DNA of 59,963 nucleotides from an uncultured Pelagibacteraceae bacterium. GTDB lineage: Bacteria; Pseudomonadota; Alphaproteobacteria; Pelagibacterales; Pelagibacteraceae. This document shows, piece by piece, positions 51,476 to 59,963 of this stretch. Position numbers and translations under genes: made by a program. Position 1 is the stretch's first letter. Each line of letters begins with the position of its first letter. A model generated the notes under the pieces. The model worked only from the letters and a program-made list of their open reading frames with translations. It did no database searches and was not told the DNA's origin. Location: NCBI GenBank assembly GCA_902569055.1, contig CACFSU010000005.1, forward strand, positions 1 through 59,963. Direction: 5' to 3'.

Positions 51476-52112
51476 TTAAATCTCTATTTAGTCTTTTCTG
51501 CGCTTCTATTTTTAAATCTTGATTAGCACTTTCTAAACTAATTATACGAGTAAAAAATTCTTTTGATTTTTTTTTTTCATTTTTAGAAAAAAAATACTCT
51601 GCCATCAAATATAATGCATGAGATTTCCAAATACTATCCGAATTTATTATTGGATTTAAAATCTCTAATAATTGATTTTCTGAACTGTTATCAGCATTAT
51701 AAAGTGCTTTTTTATAAATTATTAGTTTTTTTATTTCACTATCTAAAGAGGTTTCATTAATAATTATATCAAACAATTCATTTACTTTTGATTGTTCAGT
51801 AATCAACAAATTATCTATAATAAAATATAAAGATAAAGGAGAGTAAGTTGGATCCTTTTTAATTATAAGTTTAACTAACTCATTTTTAGTTAACTCTTTA
51901 TTTTCTTCAGAATATTCTATTATAAGAGAATTGTATTGATTTGAAATTTCTATCTTTTTCCTATCTTTGTATTCATCATAAACAAAAAAACTTACTAAAA
52001 ATATTATGATTACAATAACAAATGAAATTAATGATTTTTTATTTTTAGTAATAAAATTTTTAATTCTTTCATTTCTTGTGTTTTTATCTATAATTGCTAT
52101 TTCTTCATCCAT
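51468..52112 (-). CDS. YfgM-like TPR protein with N-terminal anchor
   Basis: A 214-residue protein with a cytoplasmic basic start (KNFITKNKKS), one membrane helix (about residues 30-47) and a periplasmic helical domain that ends in a TPR-like pair of helices (HALYLMAEYFFSKNEKKKSK). Size, topology and the neighbouring bamB fit the YfgM family, which assists envelope protein biogenesis with SecYEG and PpiD. It begins 2 bases after the acnA stop. Confidence 0.75.
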   Translation of the reverse strand: MDEEIAIIDKNTRNERIKNFITKNKKSLISFVIVIIIFLVSFFVYDEYKDRKKIEISNQYNSLIIEYSEENKELTKNELVKLIIKKDPTYSPLSLYFIIDNLLITEQSKVNELFDIIINETSLDSEIKKLIIYKKALYNADNSSENQLLEILNPIINSDSIWKSHALYLMAEYFFSKNEKKKSKEFFTRIISLESANQDLKIEAQKRLNRDLSE

Positions 52113-52114
52113 AA

Positions 52115-54784
52115 CTAAATCATTTTACGAAGGACATACTCAAGTATTCCTCCATTTTTGTAATATTCTAACTCATTTTTAGTATCTATTCTGCACAATG
52201 TTTTGATAATTTTAATATCTCCCGACTGATATTTAATTTCTAATTTGACTATTTCAGATGGACCTATTCCATTTTCAATGTCAATAACACTTATTAATTC
52301 TGAACCTATAAGATTTAAACTTTTTCTATTTATATTATCTTTAAATTGAAGGGGTAATATTCCCATTCCGATTAAATTTGACCTATGAATTCTCTCAAAA
52401 CTTTCAGCAATCACTGCTTTTACTCCTAATAATTTAGTTCCTTTAGCTGCCCAATCTCTAGAAGAGCCAGTGCCATACTCTTTACCACCTACTACTACTA
52501 AATCCGTACCTCTCTTTTTGTATTCAACAACAGCATCATAAACTGGCATTACTTTTCCTTCTGGATATAATTTTGTAAAACCCCCTTCTGTTCCTGGAAC
52601 GATTTCGTTTCTTATTCTTATATTTGCAAATGTACCTCTCATCATAACTTCATGATTACCTCTTCTAGAACCATAAGAATTATAGTCTTTTGGTAAAATT
52701 TGATAATTCATAAAGTATTCACCTGTAGGACTTTCTTTGTGAATATTTCCTGCAGGAGAAATATGATCTGTTGTTATCATGTCCCCTAGTATCAACAAAG
52801 GTCTTGCATCTTTTATAGGTTTAAAACCTTCTGGTTTATCAGATAAATTTTCAAAGAAAGGAGGTTTTTTTACATAAGTAGAATTTTCATCCCAATTATA
52901 AATACTACTTTTTTTAGTTTTAATTTCTTGCCATTGTTTTGGGCCTTCAGAAACATTTGAATATCTTTTTATAAACATATCTGCATTTAAGGAAGATTTT
53001 AATTTTTCCTCTATTTCTTTATTTGAAGGCCAAATATCTTTTAAATAAATATCTCTACCATTTTTATCTTTACCAAATGAATTTTGGTATAAATCAAAAG
53101 CCATATGTCCAGCTAAAGCATAAGCAATAACTAATGGCGGTGATGCTAAATAATTTGCTTTAATATGAGGTGAAATTCTTCCTTCAAAATTTCTATTTCC
53201 TGACAAGACTGATACTGCATAAATTTTTTCTTTATGAATAGCTTTAACAATATTATCAGCCAATGGACCTGAATTTCCTATACATGTAGTGCAACCATAA
53301 CCAACTAAATTAAAACCTAATTTGTCTAAGTATTTATTTAATCCAGCTTTTTCTAAATAATCTGTAACAACTTGAGATCCAGGAGCTAAAGATGTTTTTA
53401 CCCAAGGTTTAACTTCAAGTCCTAATTCAACTGCTTTTTTTGCCAGTAATCCTGCTCCAATAAGTACATTTGGATTAGATGTGTTAGTACAAGAAGTTAT
53501 TGCAGCAATTAAAATAGAACCATCTTTTATTTCATAATCAGTATTAGATACTTTTGCAGATGAAAAATTATTTTTATTTGTAATTTCTGTAAAGCTTTTC
53601 TTAAAACTATTTGAGGCATCAGTTAATAATACTTTATCCTGTGGTCTTTTGGGACCAGATATCGTAGGAACAAGCGTTGACATATCTAAGCTTAGTGTGT
53701 CTGTAAATTCAATCTCATCACTTACCCATAAACCTTGGGCTTTTGCATATTCCTCAACAATTTTAATTGTTAAAGCATCTCGTCCAGAAAATTTCAAATA
53801 TTTTAAAGTTTCTTCATCTATTGGAAAAAAACCGCATGTAGCTCCATACTCTGGAGCCATATTAGCAATTGTTGCTCGATCAGCTAATGACAAATTTTTT
53901 ATTCCTTCCCCATAAAACTCTACAAATTTTCCCACTACACCTTTATCTCTTAACATTTTTACAACTGTTAAAACTAAATCAGTTGCTGTAGTTCCTTCTG
54001 GCATCTTATTTTTAATTTCAAATCCAACAACTTCTGGAATTAACATTGAAATTGGTTGGCCCAACATACCAGCTTCAGCTTCTATACCTCCAACGCCCCA
54101 TCCTAAAACAGATAAACCATTAACCATTGTAGTATGACTGTCTGTCCCGACTAAAGTATCTGGAAAAAGATATTTATCGCCTTCGAATTCCTCGCTCCAA
54201 ACAACTTTTGATAAGTACTCTAAGTTAACTTGATGACAAATACCTGTTCCAGGAGGAATTATTCTAAAATTGTTAAATGCTTGTTGACCCCATTTTAAAA
54301 AAGAATATCTTTCACCATTTCTATTAAATTCAATTTCAACATTTTTATCAAATGAATCAGGTTTTGCAGATTGATCTACTTGAACTGAATGATCTATTAC
54401 AAGATCTACTGCTGATAAAGGATTTATAGTATTAGGGTCCTTATTTTTATCTTTTACAGCTTCTCGCATTGCTGCCAAATCTGCTACAGCAGGTATTCCT
54501 GTATAATCTTGTAGCAAAACTCTAGCTGGTCTGTAAGCAATTTCTGTTTTAGATTTTTTTTCTTTAAGCCAATGTTTTAATGACTCAATTTGATTTTGGG
54601 TAACTAACAATCCGTCCTCATATCTAAGTAAATTTTCTAAAAGTACTTTAAGAGATTTGGGCAATTTAGAAATCCCATCAAGACCATTTTTTTCAGCTAT
54701 TTTTAATGAATATATTTTGTAACTTTTTTCATTTATTTTTAATTCTGTGAGAGATTTGTAAGAATTTTTTTTACCAGGTTTCAT
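52115..54784 (-). CDS. acnA: Aconitate hydratase A
   Basis: An 889-residue aconitase of the AcnA/IRP1 type. The 4Fe-4S cysteines lie in ITSCTNTSNP (about residue 432) and GYGCTTCIGNSG (about residues 498-509). DSHTTMVNGL, GVGGIEAEAGMLGQP and the C-terminal YGTGSSRDWAAKG swivel-domain segment are diagnostic. It interconverts citrate and isocitrate in the TCA cycle. It is in a tight minus-strand run with lysE upstream (3-base gap) and yfgM downstream. Confidence 0.97.
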   Translation of the reverse strand: MKPGKKNSYKSLTELKINEKSYKIYSLKIAEKNGLDGISKLPKSLKVLLENLLRYEDGLLVTQNQIESLKHWLKEKKSKTEIAYRPARVLLQDYTGIPAVADLAAMREAVKDKNKDPNTINPLSAVDLVIDHSVQVDQSAKPDSFDKNVEIEFNRNGERYSFLKWGQQAFNNFRIIPPGTGICHQVNLEYLSKVVWSEEFEGDKYLFPDTLVGTDSHTTMVNGLSVLGWGVGGIEAEAGMLGQPISMLIPEVVGFEIKNKMPEGTTATDLVLTVVKMLRDKGVVGKFVEFYGEGIKNLSLADRATIANMAPEYGATCGFFPIDEETLKYLKFSGRDALTIKIVEEYAKAQGLWVSDEIEFTDTLSLDMSTLVPTISGPKRPQDKVLLTDASNSFKKSFTEITNKNNFSSAKVSNTDYEIKDGSILIAAITSCTNTSNPNVLIGAGLLAKKAVELGLEVKPWVKTSLAPGSQVVTDYLEKAGLNKYLDKLGFNLVGYGCTTCIGNSGPLADNIVKAIHKEKIYAVSVLSGNRNFEGRISPHIKANYLASPPLVIAYALAGHMAFDLYQNSFGKDKNGRDIYLKDIWPSNKEIEEKLKSSLNADMFIKRYSNVSEGPKQWQEIKTKKSSIYNWDENSTYVKKPPFFENLSDKPEGFKPIKDARPLLILGDMITTDHISPAGNIHKESPTGEYFMNYQILPKDYNSYGSRRGNHEVMMRGTFANIRIRNEIVPGTEGGFTKLYPEGKVMPVYDAVVEYKKRGTDLVVVGGKEYGTGSSRDWAAKGTKLLGVKAVIAESFERIHRSNLIGMGILPLQFKDNINRKSLNLIGSELISVIDIENGIGPSEIVKLEIKYQSGDIKIIKTLCRIDTKNELEYYKNGGILEYVLRKMI

Positions 54785-54787
54785 ATC

Positions 54788-55378
54788 TTATATATAAAAT
54801 GTAATTATGCTCAAAAGAAGAAGTACTGACATAACATAATTAAAATTCTTAATAAATTTATCATTTGTCGCAAATTTCCTTAAGAATTTTCCAATAAAGG
54901 TCCATAAAGTGATACTTGTTGATGAAAATAAAAAAGCTAGTACAACTACTTGAGTCGCATAATTAATGTAATTTTCACCTAACTCAACATAATTTGATAC
55001 AACAATTATAGCTACTGATACTCCTTTGGGATTTAGATATTGAAAAAGAAACGTTTCAATAAATTTAACTGGATTTTTTTTTTTAATTCTCTCTGATCCA
55101 CTAGAAAAAGCAATTTTATAGGCTAAATATAATAAAAATAAAGTTCCAAGATATTTTATTACTACTTGAATAATTGGAAACAATTTAAATACATTAATTA
55201 ATCCAATTGTTAAAAAGATAACTAAAGAAGTAAAACCTAAAGTCACTCCTAAAATATGAGGTATAGTTTTAGTTATCCCAAAATTAAATCCTGAATAAGA
55301 AGCAACAACATTATTTGGTCCAGGAGTATAAGCTGTGACAAACCAAAATATTGCAATTGATAATATTTCAGGATGCAT
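54788..55378 (-). CDS. LysE/RhtB-family exporter
   Basis: A 196-residue membrane protein with six hydrophobic segments and the family start FWFVTAYTPGPNNVVASYSG, then GVTLGFTSLVIF and FLFQYLNPKGVSVAI. Members export amino acids or related metabolites. Two bases separate it from csaA upstream. Substrate unknown. Confidence 0.9.
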   Translation of the reverse strand: MHPEILSIAIFWFVTAYTPGPNNVVASYSGFNFGITKTIPHILGVTLGFTSLVIFLTIGLINVFKLFPIIQVVIKYLGTLFLLYLAYKIAFSSGSERIKKKNPVKFIETFLFQYLNPKGVSVAIIVVSNYVELGENYINYATQVVVLAFLFSSTSITLWTFIGKFLRKFATNDKFIKNFNYVMSVLLLLSIITFYI

Positions 55379-55380
55379 AT

Positions 55381-55722
55381 CTATGCTATAGGCAAACCAT
55401 CTTCAGATTTTTGAGAAGGATGAACTAAAATTACTTTACCTTCCTTGTCAATTGATCCTAAAATCAAAACCTGAGATATTACACCAGCAATATTCTTTTC
55501 TGGAAAATTACAAACTCCAATTACCTGTTTTCCTTTTAAATTTTCCTCATTATAATAATCAGTTATTTGAGCTGAAGATTGTTTAATCCCAATCTCTTTT
55601 CCAAAATCTAGTTTTACAACTAATGAAGGTTTTCTGGCTTTTTCATTTTTTTGGACTGAAATTACAGTGCCAACTCTTATGTCTACTTTGTCAAAAATGT
55701 CATAGGTAATTTGTGGTTTCAT
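55381..55722 (-). CDS. csaA: CsaA-like tRNA-binding/chaperone protein
   Basis: A 113-residue single OB-fold protein of the EMAP-II/CsaA type: FDKVDIRVGTVISVQKNEKARKP at the start, KQSSAQITDYY, GKQVIGVCNFP and the C-terminal HPSQKSEDGLPIA. CsaA proteins bind tRNA and have chaperone-like activity. It is the first gene of the minus-strand acnA operon and divergent from argE with only 27 bases between, where both promoters must overlap the coding ends. Confidence 0.93.
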   Translation of the reverse strand: MKPQITYDIFDKVDIRVGTVISVQKNEKARKPSLVVKLDFGKEIGIKQSSAQITDYYNEENLKGKQVIGVCNFPEKNIAGVISQVLILGSIDKEGKVILVHPSQKSEDGLPIA

Positions 55723-55749
55723 AATAATAATATATATTTAAGTAAAAAT

Positions 55750-56931
55750 ATGAGTATAGAAAGCAATTTATATAAAAAATCAATAAAGATTTTAACAGAT
55801 TTAATTAGTTATAAGACTGTTTCTGGTCAAGATAATAATGAACTTATAAATTACTGTGAAAAAATACTTAACGAATTAAGTATAGAAACTTTTAAAGTTT
55901 TTGATGAGGATAAAAAGAGAGTAAATTTATTTGGAACTCTAAAAGCAAAAAAAACAAATGGAAAAAAACCAATAATATTGTCTGGTCATACTGATGTTGT
56001 TCCTGTTTCGAAAGGTTGGTCATCTGATCCTTTTACTGCAACAATAAAAGGAGACAAACTTTATGGAAGAGGATCATGTGATATGAAAGGTTTTATTGCT
56101 TGCACTCTTGCTTTTGCACCAGTCTTTAAAGAAAATAATTTAGATAGAGATATTCATTTTTGTTACACTTTTGATGAAGAAACAGCATGTATAGGAGCTC
56201 CACTTTTAATTAAAGAATTAAAAAAAAGAAATATAAAAGATGGAATTTGTATAATTGGTGAACCTACTAATATGAGAATTATAGATGCACATAAAGGATG
56301 TTATGAGTACACAACTTATTTTGAGGGTTTAGCAGGACATAGTTCTGCACCACATAAAGGAGTAAGTGCTGTTGAGTTTGCTGCTAGATATGCAAGTAAA
56401 CTAATTGAGTTAAGAAAAGAACTAAAAAAAAGAGTTCCTAAAAATTCTATATTTGATCCACCTTTCTCAACTTTACAAGTAGGTGGAATTTTTGGGGGGA
56501 TAGCTCATAATGTGATTGCTGACAAGTGTCATATTAATTGGGAAACAAGACCTGTTGTAAAAGAAGATGGAATTTTTTTAAATAATGAAATTGATAAATT
56601 TGCAAATGAAATACTTTTACCAGAAATGAAAAAAGTTTTTTCTAAATCTAGTATTAAAAAAGAAATTATTGGCGAAGTGACAGGATTTGATCGTGTAGAA
56701 AAATCTGAGGCATGTGAGCTTGTATCTAGTTTAACAGGTGATAATTCAAGAGAGGTAGTATCATTTGGAACTGAAGCAGGATTATTTCAAGAAGTTGGAA
56801 TTAGTACAGTAGTATGTGGACCAGGATCAATAGAACAGGCTCATAAAATAGATGAATTTATAGAGCTTAATGAATTAAAAAAATGTTTGAAGTTTCTTAA
56901 TGGTTTAAAAGATTTATCTACTATAAATTAA
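55750..56931 (+). CDS. argE: Acetylornithine deacetylase-like M20 amidohydrolase
   Basis: A 393-residue M20 metallohydrolase from the ATG at 55750; a longer reading overlaps csaA and is unlikely. SGHTDVVPVSKGWSSDPF, the GRGSCDMKGF metal motif, TFDEETACIGA, CIIGEPTN and AGHSSAPHKGVSAVEFAAR are typical of ArgE. It would deacetylate N2-acetylornithine to ornithine. The lone position next to aldehyde dehydrogenase and ureohydrolase genes also permits a role in degrading N-acyl or guanidino compounds. It converges with the dehydrogenase (4-base overlap). Confidence 0.88.
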   Translation: MSIESNLYKKSIKILTDLISYKTVSGQDNNELINYCEKILNELSIETFKVFDEDKKRVNLFGTLKAKKTNGKKPIILSGHTDVVPVSKGWSSDPFTATIKGDKLYGRGSCDMKGFIACTLAFAPVFKENNLDRDIHFCYTFDEETACIGAPLLIKELKKRNIKDGICIIGEPTNMRIIDAHKGCYEYTTYFEGLAGHSSAPHKGVSAVEFAARYASKLIELRKELKKRVPKNSIFDPPFSTLQVGGIFGGIAHNVIADKCHINWETRPVVKEDGIFLNNEIDKFANEILLPEMKKVFSKSSIKKEIIGEVTGFDRVEKSEACELVSSLTGDNSREVVSFGTEAGLFQEVGISTVVCGPGSIEQAHKIDEFIELNELKKCLKFLNGLKDLSTIN

Positions 56932-58361
56932 CTCCAACCACCAACAGATTTAACTTCTAGAAATTCTTCAAGACCGTGTTCTCCAGCTTCTCTTCCAATT
57001 CCTGAATGTTTAAAACCACCAAATGGAGCATCAACAGCAATACCAGCACCATTTACATCAACCATTCCCGATCTTAGTTTTCTTGCAACTCTTTTTACTT
57101 TCTCAGGATCTTGAGTTTGAATATAATTAGTTAATCCATAAGGTGTATCATTAGCTATTTCAATTGCCTCTTCTTCAGTTTCAAATGACATTACTGATAA
57201 TACAGGTCCAAAAATTTCTGTTCTAGCAACTTCCATATTATTATTAACATCCGCAAAGACAGTGGGTTTTACAAAATAGCCTTTATTTAAACCTTGAGGT
57301 TTTCCAGGTCCTCCAGCAACTAATTTTGCTCCCTCATCTATTCCTTTTTTTATTAAAGTCTGAATTTTATTGTATTGAGTTTCAGAAATTACAGGTCCAA
57401 TATGTTCACCTTCTTTTTTAGGATCACCTACCTCAAAATTTTCTGTATATTTCTTTAGTCTATCTATTGCTTCTTTATAAATTGATTTTTCAATGAGCAT
57501 TCTTGTGGGTGCATTACATGATTGGCCTGAATTTCTAAAGCATCTTAATGCGCCTCTTTCGATGGCCTCTGGGTCAGCATCTTTAAATATAATGTTAGCA
57601 CCCTTTCCACCTAGCTCTAAGCTAACTCTTTTAAAATCTTTAGCAGCATTCTGTGAAATCAAAGCTCCTGCTCTTGTAGAGCCAGTAAATGAAATCATAT
57701 TCACGTCAGGATGACTTGTTAATGCATCACCTGTGGTCTCTCCATCACCATTTACTAAATTAAACACTCCTGCAGGAAATTTTGTTTCATCTATAAGTTC
57801 AGCTAAAATCATAGATGATAAAGGCGCTAGTTCAGACGGTTTTAAAATCATTGTACATCCGGATGCTAATGCTGGCATTACTTTTAAACAAACTTGATTC
57901 ATGGGCCAATTCCATGGTGTTATTAAAGCACAAACTCCTTTTGGCTCATAAATTAACCTTTGATTAGGAGCATGTTCTCCTAAAGGTTTTTCAAATTCAA
58001 AGTTTTTTAAATATCTAATAAAAGATTTTAAATGTGCAGCTCCAGTACCAGCTTGTAGTTTTGTTGCAAAATCTTTTGGGGCACCCATTTCGGTAGTAAT
58101 TGCATCAGCAATATCTGCCCATCTTTTTTTATAATTTTCATAAAGTTTTTCTAATAATTGAATTCTTTTATCTTTATTTGAAAATGCCCAGTCGTTATAT
58201 GCTTTTTTTGCTGAAGTTACTGCTAAATCGACATCTTCTTTATTTCCTAAAGAGATAACTGCACAGTCTTCCTCTGTAGCAGGATTGATGATTTTAATTT
58301 CTTTTTTGCTTTTTGCTGCTACCCACTTTCCATCAATATAAAAATCTTTTTTATTTTCCAT
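56928..58361 (-). CDS. NAD(P)-dependent aldehyde dehydrogenase
   Basis: A 477-residue ALDH superfamily enzyme. The catalytic cysteine is in RNSGQSCNAPTR, the general-base glutamate in SLELGGKGANII, the NAD site in TPWNWPMNQVCLK and SFTGSTRAG, and the C-terminal EIFGPVLSVMSFE and GGFKHSGIGREAG are standard. I chose the ATG at 58361; a GTG at 58370 is also possible. It follows the ureohydrolase gene by 20 bases, so a shared role, such as oxidising an amino- or guanidino-aldehyde, is likely. Specificity is not visible. Confidence 0.93.
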   Translation of the reverse strand: MENKKDFYIDGKWVAAKSKKEIKIINPATEEDCAVISLGNKEDVDLAVTSAKKAYNDWAFSNKDKRIQLLEKLYENYKKRWADIADAITTEMGAPKDFATKLQAGTGAAHLKSFIRYLKNFEFEKPLGEHAPNQRLIYEPKGVCALITPWNWPMNQVCLKVMPALASGCTMILKPSELAPLSSMILAELIDETKFPAGVFNLVNGDGETTGDALTSHPDVNMISFTGSTRAGALISQNAAKDFKRVSLELGGKGANIIFKDADPEAIERGALRCFRNSGQSCNAPTRMLIEKSIYKEAIDRLKKYTENFEVGDPKKEGEHIGPVISETQYNKIQTLIKKGIDEGAKLVAGGPGKPQGLNKGYFVKPTVFADVNNNMEVARTEIFGPVLSVMSFETEEEAIEIANDTPYGLTNYIQTQDPEKVKRVARKLRSGMVDVNGAGIAVDAPFGGFKHSGIGREAGEHGLEEFLEVKSVGGWS

Positions 58362-58381
58362 AAAAGACACCTAACCTTTCC

Positions 58382-59341
58382 TCATTTTTTTGCAAATAAA
58401 TTAGTTAATTCATAAACTATTGTTGCTGCGGCTAAAGATGTAACCTCAGCATGATCGTAAGCTGGAGAAACTTCGACAACATCTGCAGAAATCAAATTCA
58501 TTCCAGATAATCCTCTAATAACATTAACCATTTCTCTTGTAGTCATTCCTGCTATTTCAGGAGTACCTGTACCTGGTGCAAAAGCAGGATCTAAAACGTC
58601 AATATCGATTGATAAATATAATGGATTATCTCCTACTCTTTTTTTAATTCTCTCAACAATTTTATCTGTACCTTGAGTTTGGAACTCATCGCAATGAATT
58701 ATTTTAAATCCAAAACTTTCATCATTTTTTATATCATCTCTGCTATATAATGGTCCTCTAATTCCAACATGCATTGAGGCATCATCCAAAAATAAGTTTT
58801 CTTCTCTTGCTCTTCTAAAAGGAGTACCATGAGTGTAAGGTGCACCAAAATAAGTATCCCAGGTATCTAAATGAGCATCAAAATGAACCAATGCAACAGG
58901 ACCATTATTAATTTTATTAACTGCTCTCAAAAGAGGAAAAGCAATAGTGTGATCGCCTCCTAAACTTATGATACTCCCTGTTTTTTCAAGTAAATCAATC
59001 GCACTTTCTTCTATTTGTTTAATTGCTTCATTTATATTAAATGGATTGCAAGTTATATCACCTGCATCAGCAACTTGTTGCACTTTAAAAGGCTCAACAT
59101 CATAACTAGGATGATAGTTAGTTCTTAAGTGTCGAGAAGCTTGTCTAATACTTTGAGGTCCAAATCTTGCTCCAGGTCTATAACTAGTACCAGCATCAAA
59201 TGGTATTCCTACAATTGCAACATCACAGCTTTCAACATCTCTCAATTCTGGCAATCTTGCAAATGTTGAAGGGCCTGCAAACCGAGGTACTTTAGTTCCG
59301 CTTACAGGTTGGATTGGATCTTTATTTCTTTTTTTTTTCAC
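58382..59341 (-). CDS. Agmatinase/guanidino-acid ureohydrolase
   Basis: A 319-residue arginase-family enzyme. The binuclear manganese ligands are in SLGGDHTIAFP, HFDAHLDTWD and SIDIDVLDPAFAPGTGTPE. The GVPFD-like IVGIPFDAGTSYRPGARFGP start fits the agmatinase/guanidinobutyrase/guanidinopropionase branch. It would release urea from a guanidino compound, giving a diamine or amino acid whose aldehyde may be handled by the following dehydrogenase. Transcribed before the ALDH gene on the minus strand. Exact substrate unknown. Confidence 0.9.
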   Translation of the reverse strand: MKKKRNKDPIQPVSGTKVPRFAGPSTFARLPELRDVESCDVAIVGIPFDAGTSYRPGARFGPQSIRQASRHLRTNYHPSYDVEPFKVQQVADAGDITCNPFNINEAIKQIEESAIDLLEKTGSIISLGGDHTIAFPLLRAVNKINNGPVALVHFDAHLDTWDTYFGAPYTHGTPFRRAREENLFLDDASMHVGIRGPLYSRDDIKNDESFGFKIIHCDEFQTQGTDKIVERIKKRVGDNPLYLSIDIDVLDPAFAPGTGTPEIAGMTTREMVNVIRGLSGMNLISADVVEVSPAYDHAEVTSLAAATIVYELTNLFAKK

Positions 59342-59394
59342 AGTAAAATTGTATCACATTCTTTTAAATTGGAATATCTTCTATATATATATTT

Positions 59395-59963
59395 ATGAAC
59401 TTAATAAGATTAATCATATTATATTTATTTATTTTTTCTCAAGTACAAGCTGATACAATTTATAATCTTATAAAAATTCCTAATCTTGAAGTTTATGAAA
59501 TAAATACTTCAAATAAACTTAGATACTTATATGCAAAAAAACCATTCACTATTGGTGTTGATAACAATATAAATTGCTACAATTCAGAAAAAAAAGATTT
59601 AGACCAAAAATATAAAATTATTCAAAAAAATTTAAATAAATATAATCAAAAATTTTTAAAAAAAATAAATCTTAAATATATTGTTCTTTGTAAAAAATTA
59701 TCAATTTCTGGAATTTTAACTGCAGGAATTCCAGATCATAAAATGAAAACTTTAATAATAGATATTAAATTTAATAGTAAACATTTTGAAAGAGTTATAC
59801 ATCATGAAGTATTCCATATAATAAATGACGGATATAAAAATTATTTTAATGAATATGAATGGTCAAAATTAAATGATGATAACTTCCAGTACGCAGCATG
59901 TTCTACATGCACTGATAAAACAGGATTATATGTTTATAAAGAATTTAATGGTTTTTTTACAGA
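59395..59963 (+). CDS. Exported putative zinc metallopeptidase (3' end outside window)
   Basis: The ATG at 59395 opens a frame that stays open for 189 codons to the window end. Residues 1-19 form a signal peptide (LIRLIILYLFIFSQVQA). At about residue 143, HHEVFHIIND carries the HExxH zinc-peptidase motif, followed by ACSTCTDKTG. This suggests a secreted or periplasmic metalloprotease, possibly of a family with a putative zinc-binding peptidase domain; I do not recognise which. It is divergent from the ureohydrolase over 53 bases. Confidence 0.6.
   Translation, partial: MNLIRLIILYLFIFSQVQADTIYNLIKIPNLEVYEINTSNKLRYLYAKKPFTIGVDNNINCYNSEKKDLDQKYKIIQKNLNKYNQKFLKKINLKYIVLCKKLSISGILTAGIPDHKMKTLIIDIKFNSKHFERVIHHEVFHIINDGYKNYFNEYEWSKLNDDNFQYAACSTCTDKTGLYVYKEFNGFFT

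Noticed and set aside
1..59963. CRISPR array, tRNA, IS element or prophage
   Set aside because: No regularly spaced repeats, no cloverleaf-like segment in any gap, and no transposase, integrase or phage structural gene seen on either strand.

Overview
The window looks like a piece of a streamlined, AT-rich alphaproteobacterial genome of the SAR11 (Candidatus Pelagibacter) type. The evidence is low-GC, lysine/asparagine/isoleucine-rich proteins, intergenic gaps that are almost all under 150 bases, many stop/start overlaps, and a gene set (tmm, tdm, tmoXVW, soxBDAG, gmaS, mgsABC, a DmdA-like GcvT protein, fhs) typical of marine methylated-amine and one-carbon oxidisers. I see no rRNA operon, tRNA, IS element, prophage or CRISPR array. 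No stretch longer than 300 bases lacks a gene; the longest gaps (about 100-140 bases) hold promoters, hairpins or nothing recognisable.

Layout. 1-4.2 kb: end of an ATP-sulfurylase-like gene, a Rieske oxygenase, then a short MTHFR-like gene overlapping a DmdA-like GcvT-family gene. 4.3-8.2 kb: a Yip1-like membrane protein and a minus-strand operon of M19 dipeptidase, an unrecognised 551-residue protein, a DUF3726 protein and a 56-residue two-CXXC protein. 8.3-13.2 kb: purE, purK, a GNAT, cspA, an Asp/Glu racemase-like gene, two hypotheticals and an EamA transporter. 13.2-20.1 kb: soxBDAG divergent from fhs. 20.1-28.7 kb: a glycerol operon (glpK, an ABC transporter of the rhizobial GlpSTPQUV type, and a GpsA-type dehydrogenase). 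28.8-37.8 kb: tmm, the TMAO transporter tmoXVW and tdm. 37.8-49.7 kb: a small winged-helix protein, a FAD amine oxidase, a glutamine-synthetase-like ligase, mgsABC, amt with a small membrane partner, gmaS and a diaminopropionate ammonia-lyase-like gene. 49.7-59.96 kb: a minus-strand operon csaA-lysE-acnA-yfgM-bamB-cupin, then argE, an aldehyde dehydrogenase, a ureohydrolase and the start of an exported putative metallopeptidase.

How the genes fit together. TMA is oxidised to TMAO (Tmm) or TMAO is imported (TmoXVW); Tdm cleaves TMAO to dimethylamine and formaldehyde, which its GcvT-like domain can pass to tetrahydrofolate. Monomethylamine is glutamylated by GmaS and converted to N-methylglutamate by MgsABC. 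Sarcosine oxidase, the DmdA-like protein, the MTHFR-like protein and Fhs also feed or drain the folate C1 pool. No dimethylamine monooxygenase (dmm) and no complete N-methylglutamate dehydrogenase set is visible in the amine block, so the FAD oxidase at 38277-39602 and the extra glutamine-synthetase-like ligase beside it are the most interesting candidates for undescribed steps. Other items worth a look are hairpin terminators just after both solute-binding-protein genes, a MORN-repeat gene inserted in the tmo locus, and a short 23S rRNA 3'-end-like remnant upstream of fhs.
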